Below are positions 1-12,600 of a stretch of 64,000 bases of DNA, in pieces. The notes under the pieces are model-generated. The model was not told the DNA's origin and did not search any database. It saw nothing but the letters and a program-made list of their open reading frames with translations. How positions within the stretch are numbered: the first letter of the stretch is position 1; every line of letters begins with the position of its first letter. The stretch comes from Fasciolopsis buskii. Taxonomy: Eukaryota > Platyhelminthes > Trematoda > Plagiorchiida > Fasciolidae. Location of the stretch: assembly GCA_008360955.1 (NCBI GenBank), contig LUCM01005033.1, forward strand, positions 1 to 64,000, in the 5' to 3' direction. The translations under genes were made by a program, and so were the position numbers.

Positions 1-3000
1 TCAATTCAGGAAGCTTCGGAAATACAAGGTGAACGAAGCACCACCCCCTCCCCCGGTTTGTATACGAATGTTTTTCCAATCCTTCTTTACTACTCTCTTG
101 TTGTTTTCTCAACTTTACCTAAAAAGACTTTAAAACTTCCCCGGGGGTTATTAAATATTAGCCGCGTGTCTCTCATATCACTGAGGCAATTTTGTAACAG
201 TTTTAAAACAAGGTTGGAGACAGTAAATTAGCACACAAACCGTTACCTTAGGGACCTTTAGCAGACAGGTCTCGTATTTATCGAACCAAGAAAAAACGTA
301 CTCAAGACACCATGGGGAATTCGACGTTCTGTTGAGAGAATCTATACGTGCACGAGCGACGGACAGAAGATTCTTACCAGGCTCGAAGTGTGGCAAATGG
401 AAGTTCAGGAAGGATAACCAGCGACGGGATTTCCTCGCTGGAAACTTTTGTGACCAGTGGTAAACGGCCTATTTACTGTGCATAACATAAAAAAAATAGA
501 AGGTGCTCCCAGATCATTAGTCGCGGCGATACTTTCGGTGCAGACTATTCATTACGAAGTGACTTCCCTAACAAAGTGGTAAATTGACTTTCCAGTAGCC
601 GAAATCTGGATTTTCTTTGCAGGGGTAAAGTCTGCGAAATCTATTATCACAGACGATTTTTGATAGTAAGGCGCTGCATGAATAAGTGTAAAATTAAAAT
701 TCGCGGAAAACTTGTAATAAGACTATGAGAGTTAATTATACTGTTTCTTTCTCGGAGTCATGTTGGCCGATCCAATTCGATAGACATGTTGTGGCATATA
801 AAAACCCCGAGAAAATGATCTATATTGTGCGATTTATTACAGATTTCAAGAGAAACAGAAACTTAATTAACGACAATTCAGAACGAATATACTTTGGTTC
901 GATAAGGACATACAATGAGTCAACAAATCCACATTTTTGAAGCAACGCATAAAAGGAGACAGAAGAAACTATTTTATTGGGGAGAGATTAAGTAGAAATG
1001 GAGAGGTTTTAACTATTCTTCGTATAATTATCTACCGCCAAAATGAAACATCTAAGATTTGCGAAAGAAGCAGACAACGATGACGCATTTCAAATCAATT
1101 TCCTCATTCCATGCACGTATGCGGACAGTGCATTTCGTATCGACTACCGGAAAAATCGGACACCGGCAACACTAAAAATAAAACTAAGATCGCAGGACAT
1201 TTCCACTGGCAAAGTGAAAAGTTTCAAAGACGAATGAATGCATAAATCTAAAACGAGAATGACAAGTCACATGGCCCATGCCACGCAAAGGGCCTGACTA
1301 GGTGAGAATATCAAATTTCTACAGTTAGCAGACAGCTTTGAAGCGACAAATGAAACAAAGCAGTAAGCTTTATGAATCGTTATTTACTTTATCGTGCAGT
1401 ATATAAAAAAATCAACAAAAAAGTTACACACTTAAAAAATGAAAATACTCGTTCAAAAATATCTGAACAGAAGGTAATTCAAATTGCATCGAAGAGATGA
1501 TACGTCATATGGTGTTACTTGAAACTTTGAAATATGGTTGTGATTCTGCGCAGTACAAACATTTTGGAATTTCAAATAATCTTTTTAACCCTTACAAAAA
1601 GGAACGGAGGACATTGATAAATAGCTGTGAACGAGGATTTCTGTCCTCTTTAAAGCAGTGCGTTAATATGACTAAGCCGCATTTGCAAATGAATTTCAAG
1701 AACAGTGTGTACGAATAAGACTGAATGTTGAAGATGAATGAGAAGCGGCTGAATAAAAGACGGAAGTTACTTGACACTTTCTCACAAAATGACAAACCGA
1801 ACAAACCGCTTAGGATTTTTTTCTTTCATTATCTGAGAGAATTCTATGTGAATAGCATGGATTGTTTCAGTGAGACCGAAACAAGAAGCTAACAGGGAAT
1901 AACAACAAAGTTCCCCAAAACTGGTTGACCACGGCGGGTCAATAACCCAAAAATTAAAGGCCACATTTTCTCTTTTTTCACACATACTAATACCATCTAA
2001 AAAAGCCAACAGAGAGAAACAAATTAACTGAGGTACATGCAGCCAATTTGTTTCTGAAGAAACCTAGAGGAAAGCCAAATTCGCGGACTCTGATCAGTGA
2101 ACCAACAAACGACAGTTGGAAAAATCTAACTCGACTGTTTCAAGCAATTGTGTTTGAATTCAGTGGCAGTGAAGCTTAGATATTTTGAAATAACTGCTAG
2201 GTACTGAAGATGAGAAATTCGATTCTTATTTTAACTTTTGCTCTGGTCTCAAACAAGAGAAGGATGAAAGCTGATAAACAATCAGTAGTTCCACTAGTAT
2301 TGCCAATGATAAAAATTATTTTATCGGAACAATTACGACAACTAATGCCTTCACGAAAAATGCCAGGAAAAACTGTAAGAACGACAAGCTTATCAAAGAC
2401 AAATTTACTATCCGAAGTGACTAAACGGTAAATGGTGCAACCAAAAAATAGGAAAATCGTCAGAAATGTAGGTGTATCGACAGACAGACTGAAGGGAACA
2501 TCGATAGATTAACGGATGGATCAATCTTACGGGGATATTTTTACGGTAATGCAATAGCCTATACCCTGAACACTGCACCTCGACGCGTGAAACTTTCGTG
2601 CCTGTATGCTTTTAAGCGTCGGTATTTGTGCGCTTCAGTTTTTTTAACCATGCTATAATAGCTTTGCGAGGCACAGTGGGACCAATTTCTACATGTAATT
2701 CAGTCTGTCTTGGCCGACAAGGCTGATTCCTCCTCATTGTCTGATTTACTTTTGAAATTCTCGTGTCCTGGAATGTCATAGATAAGTGCAAACAAATAGA
2801 TCGTTATTATTATCATTGTAATCATTATTCGGGACCGTGACATCGTGCGGCTCCAATTTTTATCATTATTTTTTTAAATCTTTTTACTTCTTTTAATAAT
2901 GAAGTAGCAATGTACACTATTTTTTAGGTGTGTAACTCATGGGGTTTGATGGGCGGGTGCTTCTAGGGAGTCCAGCCACTAAGCAGAAGAACGATTAAGG

Positions 3001-4079
3001 TTCTCAAACAAAGCCTTTGGTTCGGACAAAAACCTGACCGCAAGGCAGTAGGGTATGGTTGAGTGGAAGCCCATCTACTTGGACCAATTATTCTTCCACT
3101 CGTTTTTCCGACTGAGCTGCTAACTCAGATCAACCTCCAACTTGGAGGACCAGGAGACTACTTCGTCAAACCTCTACCCATTGACATCCCAGGCATGATT
3201 GGATATTCGGTTTGAGATAAACCATCCTGCATAGCTCGTTGGATCATGGAGACACGCAAGCCGTCATACCAGGTCAAGGTGTAGTCTCGTTGTGACGGTG
3301 TTTTTTCAGGATCGGGGCCACGGTCAACAGAGGGTTGGCAAGTGGGGAAGTTGACTGGTGGTGGAAGGATTCGAATCCGCGACCTTCATGTCCAAACGCC
3401 ACGACCTTATCCGCTTGACCACCGCTGGCCTGTGATCTCAAAAGTATTTATCCCAAATCACTATTAGCGTTACTAAGAAAATTCAGCGGCTTCACATATC
3501 AGAACCGCTGTACTCGCGTCTTTTTTGAAAAAGTCTTTCTACCACAGCGATTACGATGACCCTTCCAGAAAATCCAATGCGTAATAATTCAAAACAAACG
3601 AGTTCATCACCGATCAGGCAAAAACAACAGATTTGGTGTTATGGTGATCAGTAGTCGAAAAAAACGGCTCTGGTCCGCATGAAAAATGCCGCGATCAGTG
3701 GGCTTTCCATACCGTATAAAAGCTGAACGGTGATAATGATGATAATTCACGCGATCTTTGAAGTAACAATAGCTGGGGCAGTAACAACAAATTTATTCGA
3801 ATGACCTACTAGTAACTACGCCCAGCAGAAAGGCCGACACGAGGGGGGGGGGTTAATAACCCCGATGAAAATCTGTGAACAGTTTGAGATAGCTGATTTA
3901 TAAAAAAGACCAGAGAATGAATGCAGATACATACCGCTAAGAGTTCGGCTTACTGCCAGCTTTGTGTCACTATGCAACAGTGTCCATTGAAGAAAATGAA
4001 TGGGAAACAGTCCAAGTGGTGGAACTATTTAGAGGAGGAAAGATTTCTAGTGCAACAGCCCTTTCAACTATTATTTCCA
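1..4079. other. Gene-poor AT-rich stretch
   Basis: No recognisable gene was found on either strand. All open frames are under 80 codons, without domain motifs or convincing splice sites. The stretch includes simple ATT/CATT-type low-complexity DNA near 2805-2830, a G10 run at 3843-3852 and the SINE copy listed separately at 3301-3430. The rest looks like intergenic or intronic DNA. Confidence 0.6.
3301..3430 (-). repeat. tRNA-derived SINE copy (head region)
   Basis: Read on the minus strand from 3430, the sequence has a tRNA-like head: an A-box-like TGGTCAAGCGG just inside the end and a B-box GGATTCGAATCC about 50 bases later. The same string, with substitutions, recurs at 28912-29039 and 47941-48045 and, more diverged, at 11732-11800 and in both palindrome arms. 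A-box to B-box spacing fits an internal RNA polymerase III promoter. The element may extend to about 2935, since the non-tRNA body has no other explanation. Repeat status is seen directly; SINE identity is inferred from the two boxes and the dispersion. Confidence 0.6.
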
Positions 4080-4300
4080 ATCATCACTTGGAGCAGGTCT
4101 CGTGGCAAAAAGCCCGTAGTCTAACTGAATCTACACCAGCCAGTCGGCTGGTTAAGGTTTTCACATCTTTTGCCACGTCATCCACTAAGTATCTGTGTTC
4201 ATCTTCCAACCACTACCAGCATTGGGGAAGAGTGTAGAAAGAGAAAGGCGCCTTGTGGATATACGCAAAACCTGTCCCAACCAGCCGGGGTTTTCCCTCA
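4080..4300 (-). mobile_element. RTE-like LINE, 3'-end fragment
   Basis: Minus-strand translation gives GWLGQVLR at about 4286-4263, then a segment ending AGSGWKM, and in another frame near 4190-4110 a segment resembling the MTW.K..K.L...L..V tail motif. This matches, in order, the C-terminal tail of the larger RTE-like LINE at 61.45-64 kb (LGYVLRMP, SWKKRPG, MTLRGEMK, GWGPRD). At least one frameshift or stop separates the pieces. It is a 5'-truncated dead copy. No poly-A tail or target-site duplication could be defined. Confidence 0.6.
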
Positions 4301-7300
4301 GAAGCGCATCACCCCATATTTTAATCAAGGGGTTTCCGGTTGAGCAAATACCACTACCACTATTCTTCCATAAAGAAAGTACGATTTTCCTAATCACTTT
4401 AGTTACAAAGGTCAAAAGAAAGGGTAAAAGTTAACAACCTTGAAGAACACCACTCCCCGTAGCCAACTCGAGTTAAAGACGACCATACTCGTGGAATCGG
4501 TTTTTGATGTTTGCAGTGATAAGAAGTGAAATGGATTTTTTATTCATATTATTCCGAGTTTTCGTCTAATTAAGCCGTTCCTATCTGACCACTGTCCTTA
4601 AGAAAGGACGGAGTCAGTCCAGTGAGAAAAAAGATGACTTCCACGTAAGAACAAATACAAGATTTGGCTTACCTATACTGTTCACCAAAAGTTTCTTGCG
4701 TTACCGTAGATTTTTGCTAACTGCAAACGTAAACTTATTCCAAGAATTTCATTTTCTCACCAGATATTGAAAGGATTCTTTCAGTCAAAACTAGTATATT
4801 GAGGTTTACTCAAAATGCCTTTCATCTGAGCCGAAATATCTTGAATAAACTGAGATTTAACAGGGGCACAAGTTTTCCATTCTCTGATGGATGGTCTAAC
4901 AAAATTATACTCTACTGGCATTGTGACTAACAGTTCCTAAATATGCTTTTCATCAAAGTCTTAGTCAAATCTTCAAGCATAATCGTCTATTAGCGCTCAA
5001 ATACAGCCAAGAGTTCGACTGTCCACGCATATACGATGCTACTTTGTACAAACGATGGGACGGAATTCCACAGTGACTTATATTCAGGGCTGCATGCAAA
5101 CCAAGACCTAACAATAATTCCACGAAACAAAAATCAGATTCACATTGCGTGAAACAGATGAGTGATTATGTTATCTTTCGGGAACATATTTAGACTCACT
5201 GCTGAGAGAACATAATGCCTTAGTGTCCGGGTATGTGAATCACGAATTCATTCAGATAAATGACAAAAAAGAAGTATCCCAAGTCAGCACTCAGTCCCAA
5301 CAACTGATTTGCTAACCGAAACATCTTTCACCTATCTCCAAGTCGTGGTAGTAGTGCGTCGTTATATATGGGGTATCTAATTTTGTCTTTCCCCACTAAA
5401 GTGAACATAATTTCACTGTTCCATTTATTTTATGTTCGTTTCAACCTAAGGTAGACTGGCTTCTATCACCATCTGAGTAAAAGCAGCATTTCTTTCCATT
5501 TTTTTCAACTTGTCACACGATAAGATTTATCCGTAAAGTTAGGGTCAAAATGTGTCTTGAGTATAGCTGACACAAAACATGCAAAGCGACTTTCTCAACA
5601 ACAGTACTGTTGCAAGCCTACTCCGTTGAATCACGGTAACTGGGAGGAAAAAGATCTCGAATTTCTTCAAGGTCAATAAGAGTGACGGCGTTAATTATTT
5701 TACTGTCCATTTGGCCCCAATCAGGTTCTCGCCATTGTTATGAAAGAGATAGAACCACAGTTACTCAATGAAGACCTGTCGAACAGGCATCAATTTCGTT
5801 AATCCACCGTGACTATCGCACGTGATCCCCAGGCAACTTCGTTGGATAATTTGTTAGGAAATCTAAAACCTATCGCGACCAAATTTCGTGTTTTTCATGA
5901 CACTGGCTTATATATGGGATATATGAATGAGTTCTTGTCTACAACGGACTTTTCCGTTAAACAGCAAGAGAACTATATTCTTGAAACATACGATGCAAAT
6001 TAGTGAAATGGGGAAAACTTTTGACACGAGATCAATTAACACCTAGTCAGTGATAGTACTACATCAAAATAGGTAAAAGGTAAGATATTCTTGACATCCT
6101 CTGTAAAAGTCCAGGCTACAATGTGCAAAAACAAGCAACAACGTTACTGATTACTAGAAACGAAACATCAAAAGACCGCGAGAAGTTAGTGTTAATCTAA
6201 CAATTGATGGAAAAGGAAAAATGATGCCGAATTAAAATTTTGATCCGTAGACATTTGTGAATTTTGCACTGCAATAAACCATAAAGCAAGTACTTTTAAG
6301 GGTGACGAACCTAAATGTTTCTGTTGATGATTTGAATTTCTAAATCAAAAGCAAATCCCCTACTAATTGTCTAATCAAATTTGAAGGCTAGCGTTATTAC
6401 TGATGTCAGTAAAACGACAATTTATCACAGCACACTCGGGTAATCCAAACTTTAAGTACTTCCAGGTTGAAAAAGTGGCAGGTAAAGAGAACGTTCGATC
6501 GACTACAGAAATAGGAAAAATAAATGACTAACAGCACCAGGAGATGGTGATTTAGAGCAGTAAATAACACTGAGTTTGAGTGATATAATGTTATCATTGA
6601 GTTATCATTGAGTGTACAGTTTGGTATACAGATGTTTTTTTCCGAACGAAGTAGATGCATTTCAAATGACCTCAATTGAGGTTGTTTGCACAGCGATGGA
6701 ACATCTTACGTCTTGCAACGCTTACAGCCAATAACCTGACACAGATTTGCTCTAGTTTTGGATGTTAATTCCCATGGGCTACTATTCGATGTTGAAATGA
6801 ACAAGAAAAGTGAGTGATTTAATATATAAGAACTCGTTTACATTCTAAATGAAGCGATTCCGTGTAGTGCTGCATACGGCTACATTATTTATTGTCTACA
6901 ATCATCCACTGGGAGGATTACGTGTACGTCAAATCGGAAGTCGAGCTTGCTCCACCTGGGGCAGTGTACTGCTTAAGTAATGGAATGATTGCCCAAAATA
7001 GACCTCCAATCACTATTTATGTTCAGCAAAAGCGCATGCTGAGGAAGTGTATTCATGGGCATGAAAAATATAGCACCCAACTACAGCGTATCCAGACTAC
7101 CAGACTTCGTCGGCTGGGCCAGATGGTATAAGGAGCAAACATATTTCTGTTGTACTTGTGATGTTATCCGTTCTTCCTTTAAAGTGGAGGAAAAAAGAGG
7201 GCACATCAGAGAAGAATGAGAGAACATACAATGAGCTTATATCAAGCAGTTGCTTCCCATCTTCACACCTGGAATCCAAAAACACCTCAATCAGTTTGCT

Positions 7301-10300
7301 AGGGGCATTGAAGGATATGACAGCAAATCGTAAACAGTAGCGACGAGTTCGTCAATTTCTGTCAAGTCAGAGTGATTGAAAATGTGCGTTTGTGCATTCA
7401 GACTGCTTTATATGTGCCACCTTTGTGTACTTTTCTTTTCCCAAACATAAAGGCCCAATTTTCGTCCATCCCGTGCATTAATTCCTCCTGTTGCAATCAA
7501 CAACATGATAAGCAAGGCAGGAGTCAAGGAGGCTCACGCTGGTGACCAACGCTGCATGATGATGATGAAGGTGATATCACTTGTTTAGATTCAGTACTTG
7601 ATCCAGAGATGGAAATCCAGGTTCCAATATCTTAAATCTAACCTCAGCGTTATCGGCATTATTTAGCACCATATACGGCAACTCTAGGAAGACAAATGCA
7701 CAAACATTAATGAACTTCGCGTACTGTCCGCCTTAGCGACCATTCGATTCAGGTTCTGCCACACACACCTGAACTTTCACAGATAAAAGGATATCGTGTG
7801 GACACTGTAAAATTTTTAAATTGGTAAAATCCATATGGATCTCCTATGTACGCCACCACTAAGCTCAATATACGATTCCACAGCAATCGATTAGAAACTC
7901 AGCACTCCACTATCATTACAGTCAGAACATTCTATGTAGTGGCCATTTTTCATGTAACTTTGTACTGCTACTGCGTAACAGGAAAGGCGGATAACACGGT
8001 TCTTTATAAGATGAAGGTGGGAGATTTCCATATAAATGGGACTTTGCAACTGCCCTAACCGCGAAGTACCACTTTATTTGCAACCATCAGGGCGCTTTTA
8101 CAGTTTCAAAACAAATACGCAACGCAAATCAACCGGAACCGGACACCTACATGAACGAAGAACAAAAGACCAGCGATACGGGTCACAGACTCCACTTACT
8201 GTATAGTCCAAAGTTCTTCGAAAACGACTGTGCAATTAACAACTCCATTTCTTGAGAAGCAAAGTACCGAACTGCCCACGCATCGCGGTCCAAATCACCA
8301 CTGGCAAACCCTTGATAAGCAATATCGAAAAGTGTGAACAACTTTCTTTCCTGTCGAATCAAACAAGGACAAAAGGGACCAACAAGGGGCTGGGATGCAA
8401 ATGGCGTTGGTTCAAAACCTCTCAGTGTTTATTTACCTATTCATAAATTGCAACGGCCTCTACGCAGAAACATAATGTTTGCTGCATAATAAAGGAAATC
8501 AAAGATTATCATTCTCCGATGGTAATTTTCGCATAGGAAACCCTTCATTATGAGCTTAAGCCAAACGGTGAATTGAAAACGACATGGGTGATAGTATCTG
8601 TTACAATATTTATGTTGATTCTGCGTTTTCTTATTAGCCTGAGACTTTAAGCTTAATGTCCAAACAAGATTTGGTTATTCAACTCAACGACCAAAGTTGC
8701 CTCTTAAAATTTCCAGATTGTATCCTGGACGTAAAAGAAAACAAATAGTAAAATCCAAGCATCTATTCACCAAAAACCAACAAAAGCCGGATAAAACCAA
8801 ATACAAACTAGGCTTTACGTACACGAAACTCATTTTACAATCTGAATTATGCGATTACCTGAAAAAGACGAAATGGACAGTGCTGCGATGACATTGAGGT
8901 TAGTTGTAACCGACGGCGGGTTAATTATTGATGGCTCTACGAAATAACCAAATAAAATCATTTTTAAGCAAAACCAGTCAAAATTATTGAGACAATCTAT
9001 ACAGGTTAACAGTAGCTTGACGGGAAATATCTTCTTCAAACACCTGAATTATTTAGGCCACTTTTCATCAGTTACGAACCATCTCGCGGGTTTTGTCAAT
9101 CCAAATGAACAAGGCGTTGTAGTGCCAGCACACTTTACGCTAACAGGACGTTCTGCTCCGTCTACGTTAGTTGTTGAGACAAATGTGCTCATTCTGTGCA
9201 TCAAGGGGCTTCCATGACAGAGCTGCGGTTGTGGATGATATCGCAGTTAGTGGAGGTTGGTGACCTATTTGTGAGGCGCCAATCAGGTTTTGCAATGCCC
9301 ACCCAGCGCGCGGACCTGTACAAACGAGCACTGTCTAGGTGCATAGTTGCCTTCTATGCTTGTTGGTAATTACTAATTGTAAAGCCAAGCATTATTGATT
9401 TAGGAAAGCTTACATAGAGCCAGACTGAGTCGTTGGCTGCCAGACATTGCATGAAGTCAAACCATGATTTGAGAAGCAAAAGTCGGTAAGTGTGATTTGG
9501 TGTTTCCTTGCCTGAACAAAGCGACCAACAAGGGTTTGCACTAGCAGTCTAACTTAATATCACCAACACACAATGGACGACAGAAACATGAAGCGGGCCA
9601 GGCAGATATATCAAATATGACATTAGAGCTAATGAAAATAAAGTTCAAGAAATGCAACCATTCATACTAGTACTGGGACGCTTTAGAATAAAAACCACAT
9701 TCTGTGCTCACCTTGTTTTTTCCGCTATATTTAGTGGGAATGAATGATACCGAATATAGGTGGAATCGACCGATCTCTGGACTGATATCACAAAAGACTT
9801 GCAATTTTACAAAGCTAGTAATCGTTACGGATATAAGATGTAAACTGCTCATTCTCTAACGGTGCCTTTTCTTGAGATGCGATAGATATTTTGTAGCCTC
9901 CAAATGCCCCATCATGGCTGGGAGTGGGTACCAGGCTCTAATTAGATTGTGCAGTGAACTTCTCAAAATCCTCCTAATGAGGTGCTTCTTAAGTAGCCTC
10001 TGCTGAAGAAGTTCTACATATTTTCTTCTTGTGATGGTGTTCACATTAAAGTGCAAGGACAAAGGCGAACACCCGGCACTCTCCACCGGGTTGGCTTGCC
10101 TTCAGAAATACGTCTAGGGGAAATAACTAAAAAGGGAATTCCAAACCAACCATCGGCGACGTACAAAGGAAACGGCTATATGATTACTGGAATCCGGCGG
10201 AACGATGCAAATGACACCCAGAGTGTTTAGCTGTGTTAGAAAGACAGATTAACTGAGCAATCAGTCACCGATCCCCAGTGAGCTACGTGACCATCAGACC

Positions 10301-10861
10301 GTTCTGCTACCTTGTGGATTAGACCGTTTGCTCAAAGACTCGGGGTAGGGGGTCCTTAAGTCAGTCCTTTACCTCGTTTGAGGAACCAGATCGAAGAGAA
10401 GTCATGGATCCCGAGGGATACTAAATAACGTGAATTTGGAGGGTAGAGAACCAGAAATCGGAGTATACAATTAGGCGAGCACGGAAATTTAAGAAGGTAG
10501 ACCTAGAAAATACACCTGAGTCGAAGAAAGCAATCTTATCTCAGTGTTGCTGAAAACTGCTCCAGGTTAAAGTGTTCCCTGTATCACTGAGGAAATGAGT
10601 ATTTGTATTTGGACTCGGATAATCCACAACGTTCCATCACTAGTTAGCAGAGTTGAAAGACTATGTAGTGACAATAATGCTAATGAGATATCAAAAACAT
10701 TCAACACTGCTCAATATAACAGATATCATAAAGTTCAGTTTAATTTTTGCGACCATCATCCTTGTAAGAAAATGGTTTACATTTGGTGGCACCTGATGCC
10801 AACATCTGCACACGGTAGAAACAAGAACAAGAAACATTGGATGAACAACCGCAAGGTAACA
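4301..10861. other. Featureless intergenic or intronic DNA
   Basis: AT-rich, with only short random open frames on both strands. There is a two-unit direct repeat TTATCATTGAG at about 6592-6613. A weak LINE-like word (RLRRLGQMV) occurs on the plus strand near 7105-7131, without enough context to annotate. No gene, RNA or complete mobile element was recognised. Confidence 0.55.
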
Positions 10862-11060
10862 GATTGAAGGACTATTTATATGCAAAATTATAAAGATTTC
10901 GGATGTAAAAACGATACTGATTGCGAAAGTGAGCCACATCATTTAATGGTTCCAATCGTTGTTCGAGGAGATCTCGTGGTCTGATTGGATCTACACGGGT
11001 CAATCCGGTGGGTAAGGTTTTCATATCGTTTTGTCATTTCACGCAACCAGAACCTGGACT
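10862..11060 (-). mobile_element. RTE-like LINE, 3'-end fragment
   Basis: Minus-strand translation contains a decayed version of the element's C-terminal tail: EMTKRYENLTHR, a remnant of the GWGPRD region, then ..LNDVAHFRNQY and FYIRNLYNFA before a stop near 10866. The ending aligns with the tail of the plus-strand copy at 12230-12600 (CDLAHWKSK, SYIRNLFSA). Two copies ending at the same motif are typical of 3'-anchored, 5'-truncated LINE insertions. Several frames are needed to follow it, so it is inactive. Confidence 0.6.
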
Positions 11061-11731
11061 AAACTCGAAATCATTATCGGCCTCGGAGAGCTTTTAGTCA
11101 TTAGGCTTCAAACAAGAACATGATAGTCAATGGAAAACGATGCCGAGACTTATTTGTCTAAGCAGATTTGCTGCGTCGCTTCTATTAGTCTTGGCCACTT
11201 CACTAAGGAAATACAAAGAAAAAAATGTACACAAAGATATATCCAAGACGTCGCAGACGCCGTACAGCCACTGGCCTGACTGGGATCTAATATCAGTTCT
11301 TTACGTCACCATCAAAAGACAATGCAGCTTTGGAGATATTTGCCATTGAATACAGACAGCGGCCGAAAACTATTGGTAGACAGTAGGTCTCGTACCCGAA
11401 AAATAAATACCGACATGTTTTAAACCAATCGGACTGCTTGTAGATTTTCCTTTGCAGGGTGTTTGGCCTTGGATGAGTGATCTTTTAAGAATATTTTCCG
11501 TCATCTTGAGGAAAGCACTTGTTTTATCGTTATAAGTTTCTAACATAAGAATGCGGATAGAGTCCAACAGAGGAGGATACTTCACATCGTCTTAGGCCTG
11601 CGCGAGAAATTTCGAGGAGAATCGGTAACTTCTATGCAGCATGATTTATTTTTGTTGGGCTGGCATAACGCTTATTTTCAAGGTAACGTGCAGTACACAG
11701 AAGCAGCCCCACAATAGTGCTACTTCCATCG

Positions 11732-11800
11732 ACAGTGGTCAAGCGGATCGAGCATCCGTCACCGAAAAAGCCAAAAGTTCGAATCTCAAATCCGCCAGTC
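11732..11800 (+). repeat. tRNA-derived SINE head, diverged copy
   Basis: Plus strand: GTGGTCAAGCGGAT followed by a B-box-like GTTCGAATCTC at 11777-11787. The first box is nearly identical to the minus-strand head of the SINE at 3301-3430, and the spacing is alike, but the interior differs. It does not fold as a clean functional tRNA by eye, so I call it a SINE head rather than a tRNA gene. Confidence 0.45.
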
Positions 11801-12229
11801 AGCTTCATGGTAGACGGTAACTAGTTGTCACACCTGACCTAGTTAGACCTTGCGTGGTGCCATGTCACTCAAAGCTTTAGGTTTACGGTGGCTATGAGAA
11901 ATGCGCCTTGTAGCACAGTTATGAATGCAGCATATCGCAAAACAATTCACATATATACCAACTGTCAAGATATGACACCCTTTTCAACACTGCACGGTAT
12001 GAGTTATGAAATGGTCTACCATGTCCATGAACAAACTGCCTGATAGCAGCCTGTATACAGTCACCTGGAGCTTGTGTTAGGAGAGTACTGGATTCTTCGA
12101 GTTATCGAATAAACCGTCTTACCGGAAATACGGGCCACTAGACACGTACTTTCTGCTTCAAAGTAACACTGCATGCAAGAAACAACACGGAGGAGCGCGT
12201 AAAAGTGTTGGTACAATACGATGAGAGTT

Positions 12230-12600
12230 CTCCAGTAAACTCGGAGGTCAGGGTAAATGTACTAGGCCCTAGGATTCAATCTTTAGAAGAAGCACTGAAT
12301 GTAAAAAGATTAATGTAGTTAGGACATGCCTTAAACATGCCCACAGAACGATTGCCTCGTTGTACGTTGTGCGTCGAGGCAGGCAGCGGTAGGAAGATGA
12401 GTCCAGATACTTGGCTGGCGACATGACAAAAATATATGAAAGCTTAACCAGCGGACTGGGCCGTGTAGGTTCAGTGGCAGTGTGTGGTAGGAATCTACGA
12501 GATCCGTCCAAGAGATTACTCAAAATAATATGTGACTTGGCTCACTGGAAAAGTAAGCGGTGCTCTTACATTCGAAATCTTTTCTCTGCTATATAGCCGC
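12230..12600 (+). mobile_element. RTE-like LINE, 3'-end fragment
   Basis: Plus-strand frames give SEVRVNVLG, then LGHALNMPTERLPR near 12325-12365, an AGSGRKM word, and from 12411 a frame with SLTSGLGRVGSV, RDPSKRLL and SYIRNLFSA ending at 12596. These follow the order of the C-terminal domain of flatworm RTE-like LINEs and of the copy at 61.45 kb. The missing Trp before LGH is a stop codon, and one or more frameshifts break the frame. It is a dead, 5'-truncated insertion. Confidence 0.7.

Noticed and set aside
7062..7131. Another LINE 3' fragment (RLRRLGQMV)
   Set aside because: Only one short word fits, and the following frames show no tail motif, so chance is likely.
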